A stretch of 64,000 bases of DNA. Source: Roseomonas sp. (GTDB lineage: Bacteria; Pseudomonadota; Alphaproteobacteria; Acetobacterales; Acetobacteraceae). The stretch spans positions 54,018 through 118,017 of the forward strand of contig JADCGF010000004.1 of assembly GCA_020249145.1 (NCBI GenBank). The letters run 5' to 3'. The notes under the pieces are model-generated. The model was given only the letters and a program-made list of their open reading frames with translations. It did not search any database and was not told the DNA's origin. The translations under genes were made by a program, and so were the position numbers. Shown piece by piece: positions 48,038 to 57,709 of the stretch (positions are counted from its first letter, which is position 1; every line of letters begins with the position of its first letter).

Positions 48038-49080
48038 ACATCCATACCCCTGGCCTCCGCGCTGCGGAACCGCGCCAATCCAGTGATCAGCGTTCCATAA
48101 CGCTGCAATTCCACGACAATGCGCTGCTGCCCCTGCTGCATGGCGAACATGATCGTCATCTGGCGCGGATTGAACAGGTGCTTGGCGTGCGCGTGGCATC
48201 ACGCGGGAATCGCATCGCCATTTCCGGCGGGGCTGCACGAACGGAAATGGCTGAAGCGGCGCTGCTTGCGCTGTGGAAACGGCTGGAACGGGGGGAACAT
48301 GTCGGCACGGCGGAAGTGGAAGCGGCTTTGAGGCTCGCCGAAGGCGGGGCGGCGCAGGGCGAACCGCGCCTGCCCTTGCAGGATTTGCCGGCGATCCGCA
48401 CGCGCAAGGGCGCGATTGCACCGCGCAGCGCTGCCCAGGCGGCCTATATTGACATGCTCTCCCGCCACGACATGGTGTTTGGCATTGGGCCGGCGGGGAC
48501 GGGCAAGACCTATTTGGCGGTGGCGCAGGGTGTCGCGCTGCTGCAATCGGGGCGTGTTGACCGGATTGTGCTGTCGCGGCCTGCGGTGGAGGCCGGCGAA
48601 AGGCTCGGCTTCCTACCGGGCGATATGAAGGAAAAGGTGGACCCCTATCTCCGCCCGCTTTACGACGCTTTGCATGACATGCTGCCCGCCGATCAGGTCG
48701 CGCGGCGGATCGCGGCTGGTGAGATTGAAATCGCGCCGCTGGCCTTCATGCGGGGCCGCACGCTTGCGCATTGCTACGCCATTTTGGATGAGGCGCAGAA
48801 TACCACCCCCGCCCAGATGAAGATGTTCCTTACCCGGATGGGGGAGGGGAGCCGGATGGTGATCACCGGCGACCCAACCCAGATTGACCTGCCGCCCCAT
48901 CAGCCATCAGGCCTTGTGGAGGCGCTTTCGATCATCTCCGGCGTGGAAGGTATCGGGATCACGCGCTTTTCTGAACAGGATGTGGTAAGGCATCCCTTGG
49001 TTGCCCGGATCGTGGCCGCCTATGGGCGGGCCGATGATCAGAGCTGGGCGAAGAAGGAGAAGTATGGAACCGGGAAGTAG
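48034..49080 (+). CDS. phoH: PhoH-family ATPase
   Basis: A 348-residue PhoH/YbeZ ATPase linked to RNA metabolism and ribosome maturation with YbeY. The start is probably TTG 48034, overlapping the miaB stop (TTGA) with GAGAGAG upstream. An N-terminal KH-like region ([20 protein letters not shown]) precedes the ATPase. Walker A is GPAGTGKTY near residues 152-160, Walker [16 protein letters not shown], sensor [12 protein letters not shown]. ybeY starts inside its 3' end. Confidence 0.95.
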   Translation: MNIHTPGLRAAEPRQSSDQRSITLQFHDNALLPLLHGEHDRHLARIEQVLGVRVASRGNRIAISGGAARTEMAEAALLALWKRLERGEHVGTAEVEAALRLAEGGAAQGEPRLPLQDLPAIRTRKGAIAPRSAAQAAYIDMLSRHDMVFGIGPAGTGKTYLAVAQGVALLQSGRVDRIVLSRPAVEAGERLGFLPGDMKEKVDPYLRPLYDALHDMLPADQVARRIAAGEIEIAPLAFMRGRTLAHCYAILDEAQNTTPAQMKMFLTRMGEGSRMVITGDPTQIDLPPHQPSGLVEALSIISGVEGIGITRFSEQDVVRHPLVARIVAAYGRADDQSWAKKEKYGTGK

Positions 49081-49591
49081 CCGTCCCGGCCAGGGGCGCC
49101 GCAAGGGTGCCTCGGCTGGGCTTCGGAGCGGATCGGCGGAGAAGGTGGATATCTCCGTGATCCTGGCGGCGCCAGGCTGGCGCGCCTCAATCAAGCAGCC
49201 TGAGGCGCTAGCGCGCCGCGCGGCAAAGACGGCCTTGCGCGAAGCAGGCGCGGCGGGGGCGGTCACGGTGTTGCTCGCCACTGACAGGGCCGTGAAGCGG
49301 CTGAATGGCCGCCATCGCGCCAAGGCGAAGCCCACCAATGTGCTGTCCTTCCCTGGCGGGGTGCCGGGTTATTTGGGTGATGTCGCTTTGGCGCTTGGCG
49401 TGGTGCGGCGTGAAGCACGCGGTGCCGGGCGGCGTGTCGCGGTGCATTTCGCGCATCTTGTCGCGCATGGTGCGCTCCATCTGGCCGGGCATGATCATCT
49501 GCAAGCCGGAGAGGCACGGCGGATGGAACGCGCCGAAGCGCGCGTGATGCGCCGGCTTGGCCTGCCCAATCCCTGGCGGGGCGCAACATGA
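49064..49591 (+). CDS. ybeY: Endoribonuclease YbeY
   Basis: rRNA maturation and quality-control metalloprotease-fold endoribonuclease, 175 residues from ATG 49064, which has an excellent AGAAGGAGAAGT site and overlaps phoH by 17 bp. KPTNVLSFPG is the family core. The zinc motif HGALHLAGHDH (H-x3-H-x5-H) is near residues 137-147. The N-terminal 25 residues are Gly/Arg-rich and unconserved. Overlaps corC by 4 bp. Confidence 0.95.
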   Translation: MEPGSSRPGQGRRKGASAGLRSGSAEKVDISVILAAPGWRASIKQPEALARRAAKTALREAGAAGAVTVLLATDRAVKRLNGRHRAKAKPTNVLSFPGGVPGYLGDVALALGVVRREARGAGRRVAVHFAHLVAHGALHLAGHDHLQAGEARRMERAEARVMRRLGLPNPWRGAT

Positions 49592-50487
49592 GCGACGCCA
49601 GCCAAAGGCCCGGCCTGTTCTGGAAAATCCAGGGCATGCTGCGCCGCAAGGAAGCGGAATCCATTCGCGATCAGGTGGAAGAACTGATCGAACGCCAGGA
49701 AGCGCCAAGCGAAGCGCGCCCCGGCGATGGCCAGACCACCAGCCTGGATGCCGAGGAACGCGCGCTGCTTGGCAATGTTCTCAGGCTGCGCGGCATCACC
49801 GCCTATGATGTCATGGTGCCGCGCGCCGATATCATGGCGATCCCCGAAAGCCATTCATTGACTGAGACCATCGCGCTGATCCAGACCGAAGGCCATAGCC
49901 GCTACCCGGTCTATCGCAATGGGCTGGATGACATCATCGGCATGGTGCATATCAAGGATGTCTTCGCTGCCATCGGCAAGGAAGAGAAAGCCTTTGCTTT
50001 GGCCGATGTTCTGCGCCGCCCGCTTTTTGTTGTGCCATCCATCCCGGTGCTTGATCTGCTTTTGCAAATGCGCGAGGCGCGCGTGCATATGGCGCTGGTC
50101 GTGGATGAATATGGCGGCATAGATGGCCTGATCACGATTGAGGATCTGGTTGAGACCATCGTTGGCGATATCAGCGATGAACATGATGAGGAGCAGGCGC
50201 AGCAAATCACCGAACGCCCCGATGGCGCGCTTGATCTGGATGCGCGCACCCCGATCGCGGCTTTTGAGGAAAAGCTCGGCAATGTGCTGACAGATGAGGA
50301 ACGCGCCGCCGATATTGATACGGTGGGTGGCCTTGTCTTCACGCTGGCGGGGCGCGTGCCGGCGCGCGGGGAATTGGTGTCCCATCCCTCAGGGCTGGAA
50401 TTCCGCATTCTGGAGGCCGATCCACGGCGCATCCGCCGCTTGCGCGTGCGCCGGCCCGGTGCCAATTCCCGCGTCGCGGCGGAATAG
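49588..50487 (+). CDS. corC: CorC/HlyC-type CBS-domain protein (no membrane domain)
   Basis: A 299-residue cytoplasmic protein. Two CBS domains span about residues 65-185: MVPRADIMAIPESHSLTETI, then RYPVYRNGLDDIIGMVHIKD, then MALVVDEYGGIDGLITIEDL. A CorC_HlyC transporter-associated domain follows (VGGLVFTLAGRVPARGELVS). This is the YbeX/CorC form tied to Mg2+ or Co2+ efflux and ribosome assembly. ATG overlaps the ybeY stop. lnt starts about 16 bp after its stop. Confidence 0.94.
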   Translation: MSDASQRPGLFWKIQGMLRRKEAESIRDQVEELIERQEAPSEARPGDGQTTSLDAEERALLGNVLRLRGITAYDVMVPRADIMAIPESHSLTETIALIQTEGHSRYPVYRNGLDDIIGMVHIKDVFAAIGKEEKAFALADVLRRPLFVVPSIPVLDLLLQMREARVHMALVVDEYGGIDGLITIEDLVETIVGDISDEHDEEQAQQITERPDGALDLDARTPIAAFEEKLGNVLTDEERAADIDTVGGLVFTLAGRVPARGELVSHPSGLEFRILEADPRRIRRLRVRRPGANSRVAAE

Positions 50488-50503
50488 AAGGGCTCGGTTT
50501 CGG

Positions 50504-52033
50504 ATGGGGTGGATGTGGCGGGCACTTGCTTCGCGGCGCGGTTGGCGCGCCCAGGTGACCGCCTTTGGGCTTGGCATGCTGGCGGTCCTTGCCCTGCCGC
50601 CACTGCATATCATCCCGGCGCTGTTCCTCGCCATTCCGGGGCTGCTCGCCATGATTGGCGGGGCGGCGAGTTGGGGTGCAGCCTTTTGGCTGGGTCTCGC
50701 CTGGGGCTTTGGCTTCTTTGCCGGTGGGCTTTATTGGATTACCTCAGCCATTCTGACCGATGTGGCGCGCTATTGGTGGTTGGTGCCGATTGCCGTGCCG
50801 GCGCTGGCACTACCACTGGGGTTGTTTGCGGCGATACCCACCGCCATCGCCTGGGCGGCCAGGCCCGGCTGGCCGCGCCTGCTGGTATTTGCTGGCGGTT
50901 TTGTCGGCTTTGAATTGCTGCGCGGGGAAATCCTGACCGGCTTTCCGTGGAATCTGATGGGCACGGTCTGGGCCTTTGATGCGCTGCCCATCCAAATGGC
51001 GGCGCTGATCGGCGTGCATGGCCTATCGCTGATCACGCTGACGGTGGCGGCAACGCCCATTCTGGATCGGCGCGCCTTTTTGGGGGGGCTTGCGGTAGTG
51101 GCGTTTTGCGGCGCCTTCGGCTTCGCGCGGCTTTGGGCGCCGGAGCCCGAACCCCAGCCGGTCGGCCTGCTGATTGTACAAGGAAACATCGCGCAGGAGG
51201 TGAAGTGGCGCGAGGAATCCCGCGTGCCGATCCTGCGCCGCTATGTGGAAGCGACCCGCGATGCGGCGGTGGCCGCCCTGCGCGACTTGCCGGCGGGGCA
51301 TCGGCTGGCGGTGATCTGGCCCGAGACCGCCGTGCCCTTCCTGCTGCCGAATGACCCCGAGGCGCGGCGCCTTGTCGCCGGCGCCTTGCCGCAAAACGCC
51401 CTGCTGCTGACGGGCACGGTGCGCGGTGATTTCACCCCGGGTGGCTATGCGCAGGATTTATTCAATAGCTTGGCGGTGATCAGCCCCACGACGCAGGTGC
51501 TGGCGACCGCGGACAAGGTGAATCTGGTGCCCTTTGGCGAATTCATGCCCTTCAGGGGGCTTTTGCCGATCCGGCTTGTGCAAAGCACGCGCGATTTCAC
51601 CGCCGCCGAAGAACGGCGCCGCATTGTAGCGGGCTGGCTACCGCCCTTTGTCGGGCTGATCTGCTATGAGGTGATTTTCACCGGGCGGGTCACGCCCGCC
51701 CAGCGGCCTGCCTGGATTGTGAATGTGACAAATGACGCCTGGTTCGGCATTACCGCCGGCCCCTGGCAACATTTGGCGGCAGCGCGGCTGCGCGCCGTGG
51801 AAGAAGGCCTGCCCTTGGCGCGTGCCGCGCAGACCGGCGTTTCGGCGGTATTTGATGCGCGTGGGCGGCTTGTGGCGCGCGGCCCCTTAGGGGAATCGGC
51901 GGTTATTCGGGCCTTGCTGCCCGCGCCGCGTGCGCCGACCATCTATGCCTATCTGGGTCTTATCCTGCCCTTGGGGCTTGCCTTGGCCGTTTTCGCCTTT
52001 GGATGGATTTTGTCGGCACGAAATCAACGGTGA
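50504..52033 (+). CDS. lnt: Apolipoprotein N-acyltransferase
   Basis: Inner-membrane enzyme adding the third acyl chain to lipoproteins, 509 residues from ATG 50504 (ATG 50513 also possible). Six to seven N-terminal helices include LRGEILTGFPWNLMGTVWAF, the Lnt signature. The periplasmic nitrilase domain has the catalytic triad in VIWPETAVPF (Glu near 277), ADKVNLVPFGEFMPF (Lys near 337) and GLICYEVIF (Cys near 387). A final helix LILPLGLALAVFAFGWIL anchors the C-terminus. Last of the miaB-to-lnt block. Confidence 0.95.
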   Translation: MGWMWRALASRRGWRAQVTAFGLGMLAVLALPPLHIIPALFLAIPGLLAMIGGAASWGAAFWLGLAWGFGFFAGGLYWITSAILTDVARYWWLVPIAVPALALPLGLFAAIPTAIAWAARPGWPRLLVFAGGFVGFELLRGEILTGFPWNLMGTVWAFDALPIQMAALIGVHGLSLITLTVAATPILDRRAFLGGLAVVAFCGAFGFARLWAPEPEPQPVGLLIVQGNIAQEVKWREESRVPILRRYVEATRDAAVAALRDLPAGHRLAVIWPETAVPFLLPNDPEARRLVAGALPQNALLLTGTVRGDFTPGGYAQDLFNSLAVISPTTQVLATADKVNLVPFGEFMPFRGLLPIRLVQSTRDFTAAEERRRIVAGWLPPFVGLICYEVIFTGRVTPAQRPAWIVNVTNDAWFGITAGPWQHLAAARLRAVEEGLPLARAAQTGVSAVFDARGRLVARGPLGESAVIRALLPAPRAPTIYAYLGLILPLGLALAVFAFGWILSARNQR

Positions 52034-52057
52034 ATTCCAGATTTTGCGTCATGCAAG

Positions 52058-52078
52058 AAAAAAGATTGTATCTTTTTT
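52058..52078. promoter_or_regulatory. Perfect A/T-rich inverted repeat upstream of the PraR-like gene
   Basis: AAAAAAGAT (52058-52066) and ATCTTTTTT (52070-52078) are perfect 9-bp arms with a TGT spacer. It lies 24 bp after lnt, so it could end that transcript. It could also be an operator for the downstream regulator. The low stability of an A/T stem argues for the operator reading, but both are open. Confidence 0.5.
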
Positions 52079-52241
52079 GAGAATTAAGAAAAACCTATAG
52101 CTTCGGCTTGCCCCTTAAGGTAACGTCAATCATTATCAATCGCTGATGGGGATAGGTGCCTGATGTTTCATGCAACCAAAATCCCAGGGCGTGGTCCACA
52201 AAACGCGCCATGGTTGCCTTTTTGGCAGGGCGGGGGAAAAG

Positions 52242-52718
52242 ATGAAATCTGTAGTTGCCATGAACGACATTGATGCACTTGGCGCCAAGGGTGAGCGCGA
52301 GCATCGGGCCAGCCCGATTGACGCTCATGTAGGCTCCCGGGTTCGCTTGCGCCGCACATTGCTTGGCATGAGCCAGGAGAAGCTGGGCGACGCGCTGGGC
52401 CTGACGTTCCAGCAGGTGCAAAAATATGAGCGCGGCGTCAACCGCATCGGCGCCAGTCGGCTTTTCGATCTGGCCCGGGTGCTGGATGTGCCGATCGGCT
52501 TCTTTTTCGATGATCTTCCCCCGGAAATGGGCGGCAATGTCGCGGTGCGCAGCCGCGCGCCGCTTTATGGCTTAGCCGAAGCGCAGAACGGGTTTGAAGA
52601 CGACAATATGAACAAGCGCGAAACGCTTGAACTGGTGCGCGCCTATTACCGCATCACCGACCCGGCTGTGCGCAAGCGGGTTTTTGACCTGATCAAGAGC
52701 CTCGCGCCGGTCGAATAG
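52242..52718 (+). CDS. XRE-family regulator, PraR-like
   Basis: A 158-residue regulator; ATG 52242 follows GGGGGAAAAG, and ATG 52260 is an alternative. The HTH domain runs through DAHVGSRVRLRRTLLGMSQE, KLGDALGLTFQQVQKYERGV, NRIGASRLFDLARVLDVPIG and FFFDDL. This is a very conserved alphaproteobacterial type that includes PraR, which controls surface and symbiosis traits in rhizobia. The C-terminal ETLELVRAYYRITDPAVRKR block is also conserved. Target genes unknown. Converges on metW. Confidence 0.88.
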   Translation: MKSVVAMNDIDALGAKGEREHRASPIDAHVGSRVRLRRTLLGMSQEKLGDALGLTFQQVQKYERGVNRIGASRLFDLARVLDVPIGFFFDDLPPEMGGNVAVRSRAPLYGLAEAQNGFEDDNMNKRETLELVRAYYRITDPAVRKRVFDLIKSLAPVE

Positions 52719-52735
52719 GCGCATGATTGCCCGGG

Positions 52736-53383
52736 TCAGGCCCCAGGCCCGGCCCGGCGAAGCATGAATAGCGCCTGCTCCCCAAATAGATTGGCAAGCC
52801 TTAATGAGCGGCGCCACGGCGCCCTCAGCCCCTGTTCATCCACCGCCAGCCAGCGTTCCACCGCATAGCCATCCAGCGCGCAGAGCGCGGTGAAATCCGT
52901 AATCGTGCAGGGGTGGATATTGGGCGTTTCGTACCAAGGCCGGTTCCAGGTTTCCGTATCTGGCATGCGTCCGCCCCAGAGCAACCGCCAGCGCATCTGC
53001 CAATGGCCAAAATTGGGGAAGGACACAATCGCGTGCCGCCCGATGCGCAGCAATTGGCGCAGCACTTCGCGCGGGTTTTCCACGGCCTGTAGCGTGCGTG
53101 ACAGCACCACATAATCAAAGGCGCCATCCGGGTAGAAGGCCAGATCATTATCCGCATCGCCATGAATGACGGCAAGCCCGGAGGAGACCGCTTTGGTCAC
53201 CTGCGTCATGTCAATTTCGATGCCACGTGCATCGGCGCGTTTTTCCCGCGCCAGATATTCAATCAGCGCGCCATCGCCACAGCCGATATCAAGTACGCGC
53301 GCGTCATGCGCAATCATCTCCGCGATCAGGCGAAGATCAAGCCGCATATTTTTCGCGACATATTGAACGCCATCCATGGCCAT
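52736..53383 (-). CDS. metW: MetW-type methyltransferase-fold protein
   Basis: A 215-residue class I SAM-methyltransferase fold with VLDIGCGDGALIEYL near residues 32-46 and the VVLSRTLQAVENPREVLRQL block typical of MetW. MetW works with MetX in methionine synthesis, where it stabilises or stimulates homoserine acetylation. It starts 3 bp after the metX stop. The NFGHWQMRWRLLWGGRMP motif and the PWYETPNIHPCTITDF block are MetW-specific. Confidence 0.94.
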   Translation of the reverse strand: MAMDGVQYVAKNMRLDLRLIAEMIAHDARVLDIGCGDGALIEYLAREKRADARGIEIDMTQVTKAVSSGLAVIHGDADNDLAFYPDGAFDYVVLSRTLQAVENPREVLRQLLRIGRHAIVSFPNFGHWQMRWRLLWGGRMPDTETWNRPWYETPNIHPCTITDFTALCALDGYAVERWLAVDEQGLRAPWRRSLRLANLFGEQALFMLRRAGPGA

Positions 53384-53386
53384 AGG

Positions 53387-54541
53387 CTAAACCCCAAGGC
53401 GTTCAGCGCAACCGGCGAGGAAACCGCCAAGCGCGCGATGGAAATCAGGTTCTTCCAATAGGAAGGCGTCATGGCCCTTGTCGCTGTCAATTTCGACAAA
53501 GCTGACATTGGCCGCGGCCATGTTCAGCGCACGCACCAGGCTGCGGCTTTCACTGGTGGGGAATAGCCAGTCACTATTGAAGGACGCGACAAAAAACCGT
53601 GTGGCGGTGCCGCGAAACGCCTTTGCCAGATCACCTTCATGATCCGCCGCCAGATCAAAGAAATCCATCGCGCGCGTGATGGTCAGATAAGCATTGGCAT
53701 CAAAGCGGCGCACAAAGGTGGAGCCCTGATGGCGCAGATAACTCTCCACCTCAAACACATCTTCAAGGAAGGTCAGCGCAGAGGCACCGCGCAGCCGCCG
53801 CCCGAATTTCCGCGTTAGCGCCTTTTCGGAAAGATAGGTGATGTGTGCGACCATGCGCGCCACAGACAGGCCCTTTGCCGGGATGATGCCGCTTTCCCAA
53901 TAGCGCCCGCCCTTCCAATCCGGATCGGAATGAATGGCGGCGCGCCCCACTTCATGAAAGGCGATGTTTTGCGCCGAATGATGCGCGGCGGTGGCGATAG
54001 GGGCGGCAGCATAGACCGCTTCCGGATAGGTCGCGGCCCAATCCAGCACCTGCATCCCGCCCATGGACCCGCCAATCACGGCAAGCCAGCGGCTGATCCC
54101 AAGCTTTTCCATCAGGCGCTTTTGCGCGCGCACCATGTCGCGAATGGTGACGGAAGGAAAATCCGTCCCCCAAGGCCGACCGAGCCCGCGGCCTGCCGCA
54201 TCGGTCATCTCACTCCGCGGCCCGGTGGAGCCCATGCAGCCGCCGAGCACATTGGCGCAAACCAGGAAATAGCGATCCGTATCCAAAGGCCGGCCGGTGC
54301 CGATGATATTCTCCCACCAGCCTGGCTTGCCGGTGATGGGGTGATTTTCGGCAACATATTGGTCGCCCGTCAGCGCGTGGCAGATCAGCACCGCGTTGCT
54401 GGCCGCCGCATTCAACCGCCCATAGGTGCGATAGGCGACCGTGAGGGGTGCCACGACCGCGCCGCATTCCAGCGCCAGACCATCCGGGAAGATGGCGGCC
54501 AAATGGTCCACATCGGGCAGCGGGGCGATGGTTTGGCTCAT
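53387..54541 (-). CDS. metX: Homoserine O-acetyltransferase
   Basis: Alpha/beta-hydrolase-fold acyltransferase making O-acetylhomoserine, 384 residues. The nucleophile is in [14 protein letters not shown], the oxyanion region in [15 protein letters not shown], and the Asp-His pair in the C-terminal [13 protein letters not shown] and [12 protein letters not shown]. Some MetX-type enzymes use succinyl-CoA, so donor choice is not certain. Upstream (minus strand) a hairpin, CTTGGC (54614-54619 complement) with GCCAAG, is present, but I do not recognise a SAM riboswitch. Divergent from the chorismate mutase gene. Confidence 0.94.
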   Translation of the reverse strand: MSQTIAPLPDVDHLAAIFPDGLALECGAVVAPLTVAYRTYGRLNAAASNAVLICHALTGDQYVAENHPITGKPGWWENIIGTGRPLDTDRYFLVCANVLGGCMGSTGPRSEMTDAAGRGLGRPWGTDFPSVTIRDMVRAQKRLMEKLGISRWLAVIGGSMGGMQVLDWAATYPEAVYAAAPIATAAHHSAQNIAFHEVGRAAIHSDPDWKGGRYWESGIIPAKGLSVARMVAHITYLSEKALTRKFGRRLRGASALTFLEDVFEVESYLRHQGSTFVRRFDANAYLTITRAMDFFDLAADHEGDLAKAFRGTATRFFVASFNSDWLFPTSESRSLVRALNMAAANVSFVEIDSDKGHDAFLLEEPDFHRALGGFLAGCAERLGV

Positions 54542-54654
54542 GGATGCGCTTTTACGCTGCCCCCTTCCCCTGGCGCAACCTTCGCTTGTGCGAGGTAGGG
54601 CGCTTGGCGCGCGGCCAAGTGGGGTTTATTGCTGCCCCGAAGAATTGGTCCCGC

Positions 54655-55491
54655 ATGAACGATAAACCCTCTGCCACCCCCGCTGCCGACCCGGCCCTTG
54701 CCGCGCTGCGCACTGAGATAGATGCGCTGGATGATGCGATGCATGATCTGCTGATGCGCCGCGCCGCCGTGGTCGCGCGCATGGCGGGCAGCCGCGCCAA
54801 GACCGGGGCTGGGTCCCCCTTGCGGCCGGGGCGGGAAGCCGCGGTGTTGCGGCGCCTGCTTGGGCGGCATTCTGGCGCGCTTTCCCGCAGCGCCGTGGTG
54901 CGCATCTGGCGGCATATCTTCATGGCCCATACCGCCATCCAAGGCGCCTTTACCGCCGCCATTGCCGCTTTTGGCGAGGCTGCGCAGACATTGGCGCTGG
55001 CGCGGGAGCATTTCGGCACCGCCACCCCTTTGACCCCCTTTGCTTCCCCGGCGCAGGCTTTGGCGGCGCTCAGCACCGGCAAGGCATCGGTCGCAGTGCT
55101 GCCCGCACCAACAGGCGAAGGTGAGGGCGCCTGGTGGCAAAGCCTGGAAGCACCAAGGCTTTCCGTTGTGGCGCGCTTGCCCTTCATGGCGGATACCGCG
55201 CGCGCCGATGCGGCGCTGGTGGTCGCGCCTTTGCCGGCGGATGCCTCGGGCGAGGATCAGAGCCTCTTGCGCCTGGAAGCCAGCGCCGAGGCATCGCGGG
55301 AAAGTTTTGTCCGTATGCTGAGCGATGCCGGGCTTGCCGGGCGTATCCTGAGCCTGGTTCGCCAGGATGGGCGCAGCCTGGCGCTTGCCGAGATTGATGG
55401 CTTTGTCGCCGCGGGTGATGGGCGGCTTGCCGGGCTTAATGCTGTTCTGCTGGGCGCTTATGCCGTGCCAGTTGCTGGAGATGTGCCATGA
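54655..55491 (+). CDS. Chorismate mutase with C-terminal prephenate-dehydratase-like region
   Basis: A 278-residue protein starting at 54655. Residues 17-95 form an AroQ-type chorismate mutase helix set: [20 protein letters not shown], then [19 protein letters not shown], then RIWRHIF. The later region ([40 protein letters not shown]) resembles the lobes of prephenate dehydratase, but the catalytic Thr-rich motif is absent. It may be a degenerate regulatory domain. First gene of an operon with HisC and TyrA (ATGA overlap with the next gene), for tyrosine/phenylalanine synthesis. Confidence 0.75.
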   Translation: MNDKPSATPAADPALAALRTEIDALDDAMHDLLMRRAAVVARMAGSRAKTGAGSPLRPGREAAVLRRLLGRHSGALSRSAVVRIWRHIFMAHTAIQGAFTAAIAAFGEAAQTLALAREHFGTATPLTPFASPAQALAALSTGKASVAVLPAPTGEGEGAWWQSLEAPRLSVVARLPFMADTARADAALVVAPLPADASGEDQSLLRLEASAEASRESFVRMLSDAGLAGRILSLVRQDGRSLALAEIDGFVAAGDGRLAGLNAVLLGAYAVPVAGDVP

Positions 55492-56579
55492 CCGTGATGC
55501 CGCGCCCTTCGATTCTTTCGGTGGAACCCTATGTCGGGGGCGAATCGAAAATCCCCGGCGTGAACCGGATTGTGAAACTCTCGTCCAATGAAGGCGCTTT
55601 CGGCCCACCGCCCGGCGCCATTGCCGCCATTGCCGGCATGGCCGCAGATGCGCATCGCTATCCCGATGGCGGCGCCAAGGCGCTGCGAGAGGCGATTGGC
55701 GCACGCTTTGGCCTGGATCCCGCGCGGATTGTTTGCGGCAATGGCTCCGATGAATTGCTGGCGCTGCTGATCCTTGCCTATGGCGGTGAGGGGACAGAGC
55801 TTGTGATGTCCGCCCATGGCTTCATGATGTATGACATCACCGGGCGCTGGGCTGGCTGCCGCGTGATCAAGGTGCCGGAACGCAACCTGACTGTGGATGT
55901 GGATGCGATGCTGGCCGCAATTGGGCCGCGCACCAAGCTTGTTTGTCTTGCCAATCCGAATAACCCGACAGGTTCGATCCTGCCGCAAAGTGAAATCGTC
56001 CGGCTGCGCGCGGGGCTGCGCGATGACATTCTGCTGGTGCTGGATTCTGCCTATGCCGAATATGTCACGCGGCCCGATTATGATGCGGGTGCCGCGCTGG
56101 TGGATGCGGGTGGCGGCAATACGGTGATGACGCGCACCTTCTCCAAGATTTTTGGCCTGGGCGGCATGCGGCTTGGCTGGGCCTATGCGCCGGAAGCGGT
56201 GGTGGGTGTGCTTGCGCGCGTGCGAGGCCCCTTCAATGTGAATGCAGCGGCCATGGCGGCGGGCATTGCTGCGGTGCAGGAAGCGGGCTGGATCGAAAAA
56301 TCCATCGCGCACAATACCGAATGGCGCGGCAAGCTGGCGGCAGCGCTGGCCGCATCTGGCGTGAAGGTTTGGCCGAGTGAGGGGAATTTCCTGCTGGCTG
56401 ATTTTGGATCACCAGAAAAGGCCAGGGCAGCCGATGCGGCGCTGAAATCGCGCGGGCTGATCATGCGCGCCATGGGTGGTTATGGGTTGCCGGCGTGCCT
56501 GCGCATCAGCATCGGCACGGGCGAGGAATGCCAGATGGTGGCGGATGCCATCGCAGCCTTCATGGCGCAACATGGCTGA
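55488..56579 (+). CDS. HisC-type aminotransferase (histidinol-phosphate / aromatic)
   Basis: Class I/II PLP aminotransferase, 363 residues. Substrate-loop [20 protein letters not shown] is typical of His[33 protein letters not shown] and the PLP-Lys motif [17 protein letters not shown] (Lys near 220) are intact. Placed between chorismate mutase and prephenate dehydrogenase, it probably transaminates prephenate or aromatic keto acids as well as, or instead of, imidazole acetol phosphate. Overlaps both neighbours by a few bases. Confidence 0.88.
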   Translation: MTVMPRPSILSVEPYVGGESKIPGVNRIVKLSSNEGAFGPPPGAIAAIAGMAADAHRYPDGGAKALREAIGARFGLDPARIVCGNGSDELLALLILAYGGEGTELVMSAHGFMMYDITGRWAGCRVIKVPERNLTVDVDAMLAAIGPRTKLVCLANPNNPTGSILPQSEIVRLRAGLRDDILLVLDSAYAEYVTRPDYDAGAALVDAGGGNTVMTRTFSKIFGLGGMRLGWAYAPEAVVGVLARVRGPFNVNAAAMAAGIAAVQEAGWIEKSIAHNTEWRGKLAAALAASGVKVWPSEGNFLLADFGSPEKARAADAALKSRGLIMRAMGGYGLPACLRISIGTGEECQMVADAIAAFMAQHG

Positions 56580-57459
56580 ACCGCTATTCAATCGGCTATG
56601 CCTGGTTGGCATTGGGCTGATCGGGTCTTCCATTGCGCGGGTTGCGAAAAAACGCGGCGATATTGCGAAGACTTTGGTGGTGACAACGCGCCGTGCGGAG
56701 ACACTTCAGCGCGTGCGTGAATTGGGCTTGGCCGATGTGGTGGAACCGGATGCCGCGCGTGCCGTCGAAGGCTGCGATGGCGTGATCTTCTGCATCCCCG
56801 TGGGTGCCTACGCCGCTGCCATGCGCCGTATCGCGCCGCATCTGGCACCGGGTGCGGTGCTGACCGATGTCGGTTCCACCAAGGGCAGCGTGGTGCGTGA
56901 TTTGGCGCCACTGACACCCGCCGGCGTGCATCTTGTGCCGGCGCATCCCATGGCGGGGACCGAACATTCCGGCCCCGATTCGGGTTTTCCAGAGTTATTC
57001 GAAGGCCGTTATTGCATCGTAACACCCTTGCCGGATAGCGACCCGGCGGCGGTGGAAAAGGTGAAGGAGCTTTGGCGGCGCTGCGGTTCCATGATTGAAA
57101 CCATGGACCCCATCACGCATGACAAGGTCGTCGCCATTGTTAGCCACCTGCCGCATTTGATTGCCTTTACCATTTGCGGCACGGCGGATGATCTGGCGGA
57201 GGAAACCAAGGAAGCGGTGCTGAAATTCGCCGCATCGGGCTTTCGGGATTTTACGCGCATCGCGGCATCGGACGTGGATATGTGGCGCGATGTTTTCCTG
57301 AATAATCGCGAAGCGGTGCTTGAAATGCTCTCACGCTTTGCCGAAGATGCACATGCCTTTGGCCGCGCCATTCGCTGGGGTGAAGCCGGATTTATTGAAG
57401 ACCGCATCCGGCGTGGGCGGAAAATCAGGCGCAGCCTGATTGAACGGAAGCAGGCCTGA
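56572..57459 (+). CDS. tyrA: Prephenate/arogenate dehydrogenase (TyrA-type)
   Basis: NAD(P)-dependent dehydrogenase of 295 residues starting at 56572, inside the end of the aminotransferase gene (8-bp overlap). N-terminal Rossmann motif [20 protein letters not shown]. Active-site block [20 protein letters not shown] with the catalytic His, followed by [16 protein letters not shown]. No ACT domain, as usual in alphaproteobacterial cyclohexadienyl dehydrogenases. Completes the tyrosine branch. A hairpin follows at 57531. Confidence 0.92.
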   Translation: MAEPLFNRLCLVGIGLIGSSIARVAKKRGDIAKTLVVTTRRAETLQRVRELGLADVVEPDAARAVEGCDGVIFCIPVGAYAAAMRRIAPHLAPGAVLTDVGSTKGSVVRDLAPLTPAGVHLVPAHPMAGTEHSGPDSGFPELFEGRYCIVTPLPDSDPAAVEKVKELWRRCGSMIETMDPITHDKVVAIVSHLPHLIAFTICGTADDLAEETKEAVLKFAASGFRDFTRIAASDVDMWRDVFLNNREAVLEMLSRFAEDAHAFGRAIRWGEAGFIEDRIRRGRKIRRSLIERKQA

Positions 57460-57530
57460 TCAAGAATAAAGCGATGTTTCTCGGCTCGCGCAAACGGCAA
57501 TCGGATGATGAGTGAAGTGGGCGAGGCTAA

Positions 57531-57547
57531 GGCGCCGCAAAGGCGCC
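57531..57547 (+). terminator. GC hairpin after the aromatic operon
   Basis: GGCGCC (57531-57536) repeats at 57542-57547; each half is self-complementary, so they pair across a GCAAA loop. A run of C follows instead of U. Possible terminator only. Confidence 0.3.
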
Positions 57548-57575
57548 GCCCCCCCCGCAAGATCGGTTCGATCCA

Positions 57576-57704
57576 TCACGCGCCCGGGCGTAAAACATCA
57601 TGTCCGCCACATGCGATAGCCGCCTTGTTGCAGACAAAGCCTTCGTCGCGGATCTTCACACGGATCGCATCGAAAAATACCAACGGACAAACGGCATCTA
57701 GCGC
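57576..57704 (-). pseudogene. IS256-family transposase remnant
   Basis: A minus-strand frame reads ALDAVCPLVFFDAIRVKIRD, then EGFVCNKAAIACGG, before a stop at 57576. This is the central DDE-region sequence of IS256/mutator transposases (xxYPVVFxDAxxVKIRDEG-x-VRNKA), including the Asp of the FFDA motif. Only about 35 residues are recognisable. No inverted repeats or flanking duplications were identified. It marks an old insertion next to the regulator gene and the rearranged transporter cluster. Confidence 0.65.
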
Positions 57705-57709
57705 GCCGA

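Noticed and set aside
54542..54654. SAM-II type riboswitch upstream of metX
   Set aside because: A simple 6-bp hairpin is present but the conserved pseudoknot sequences were not recognised.
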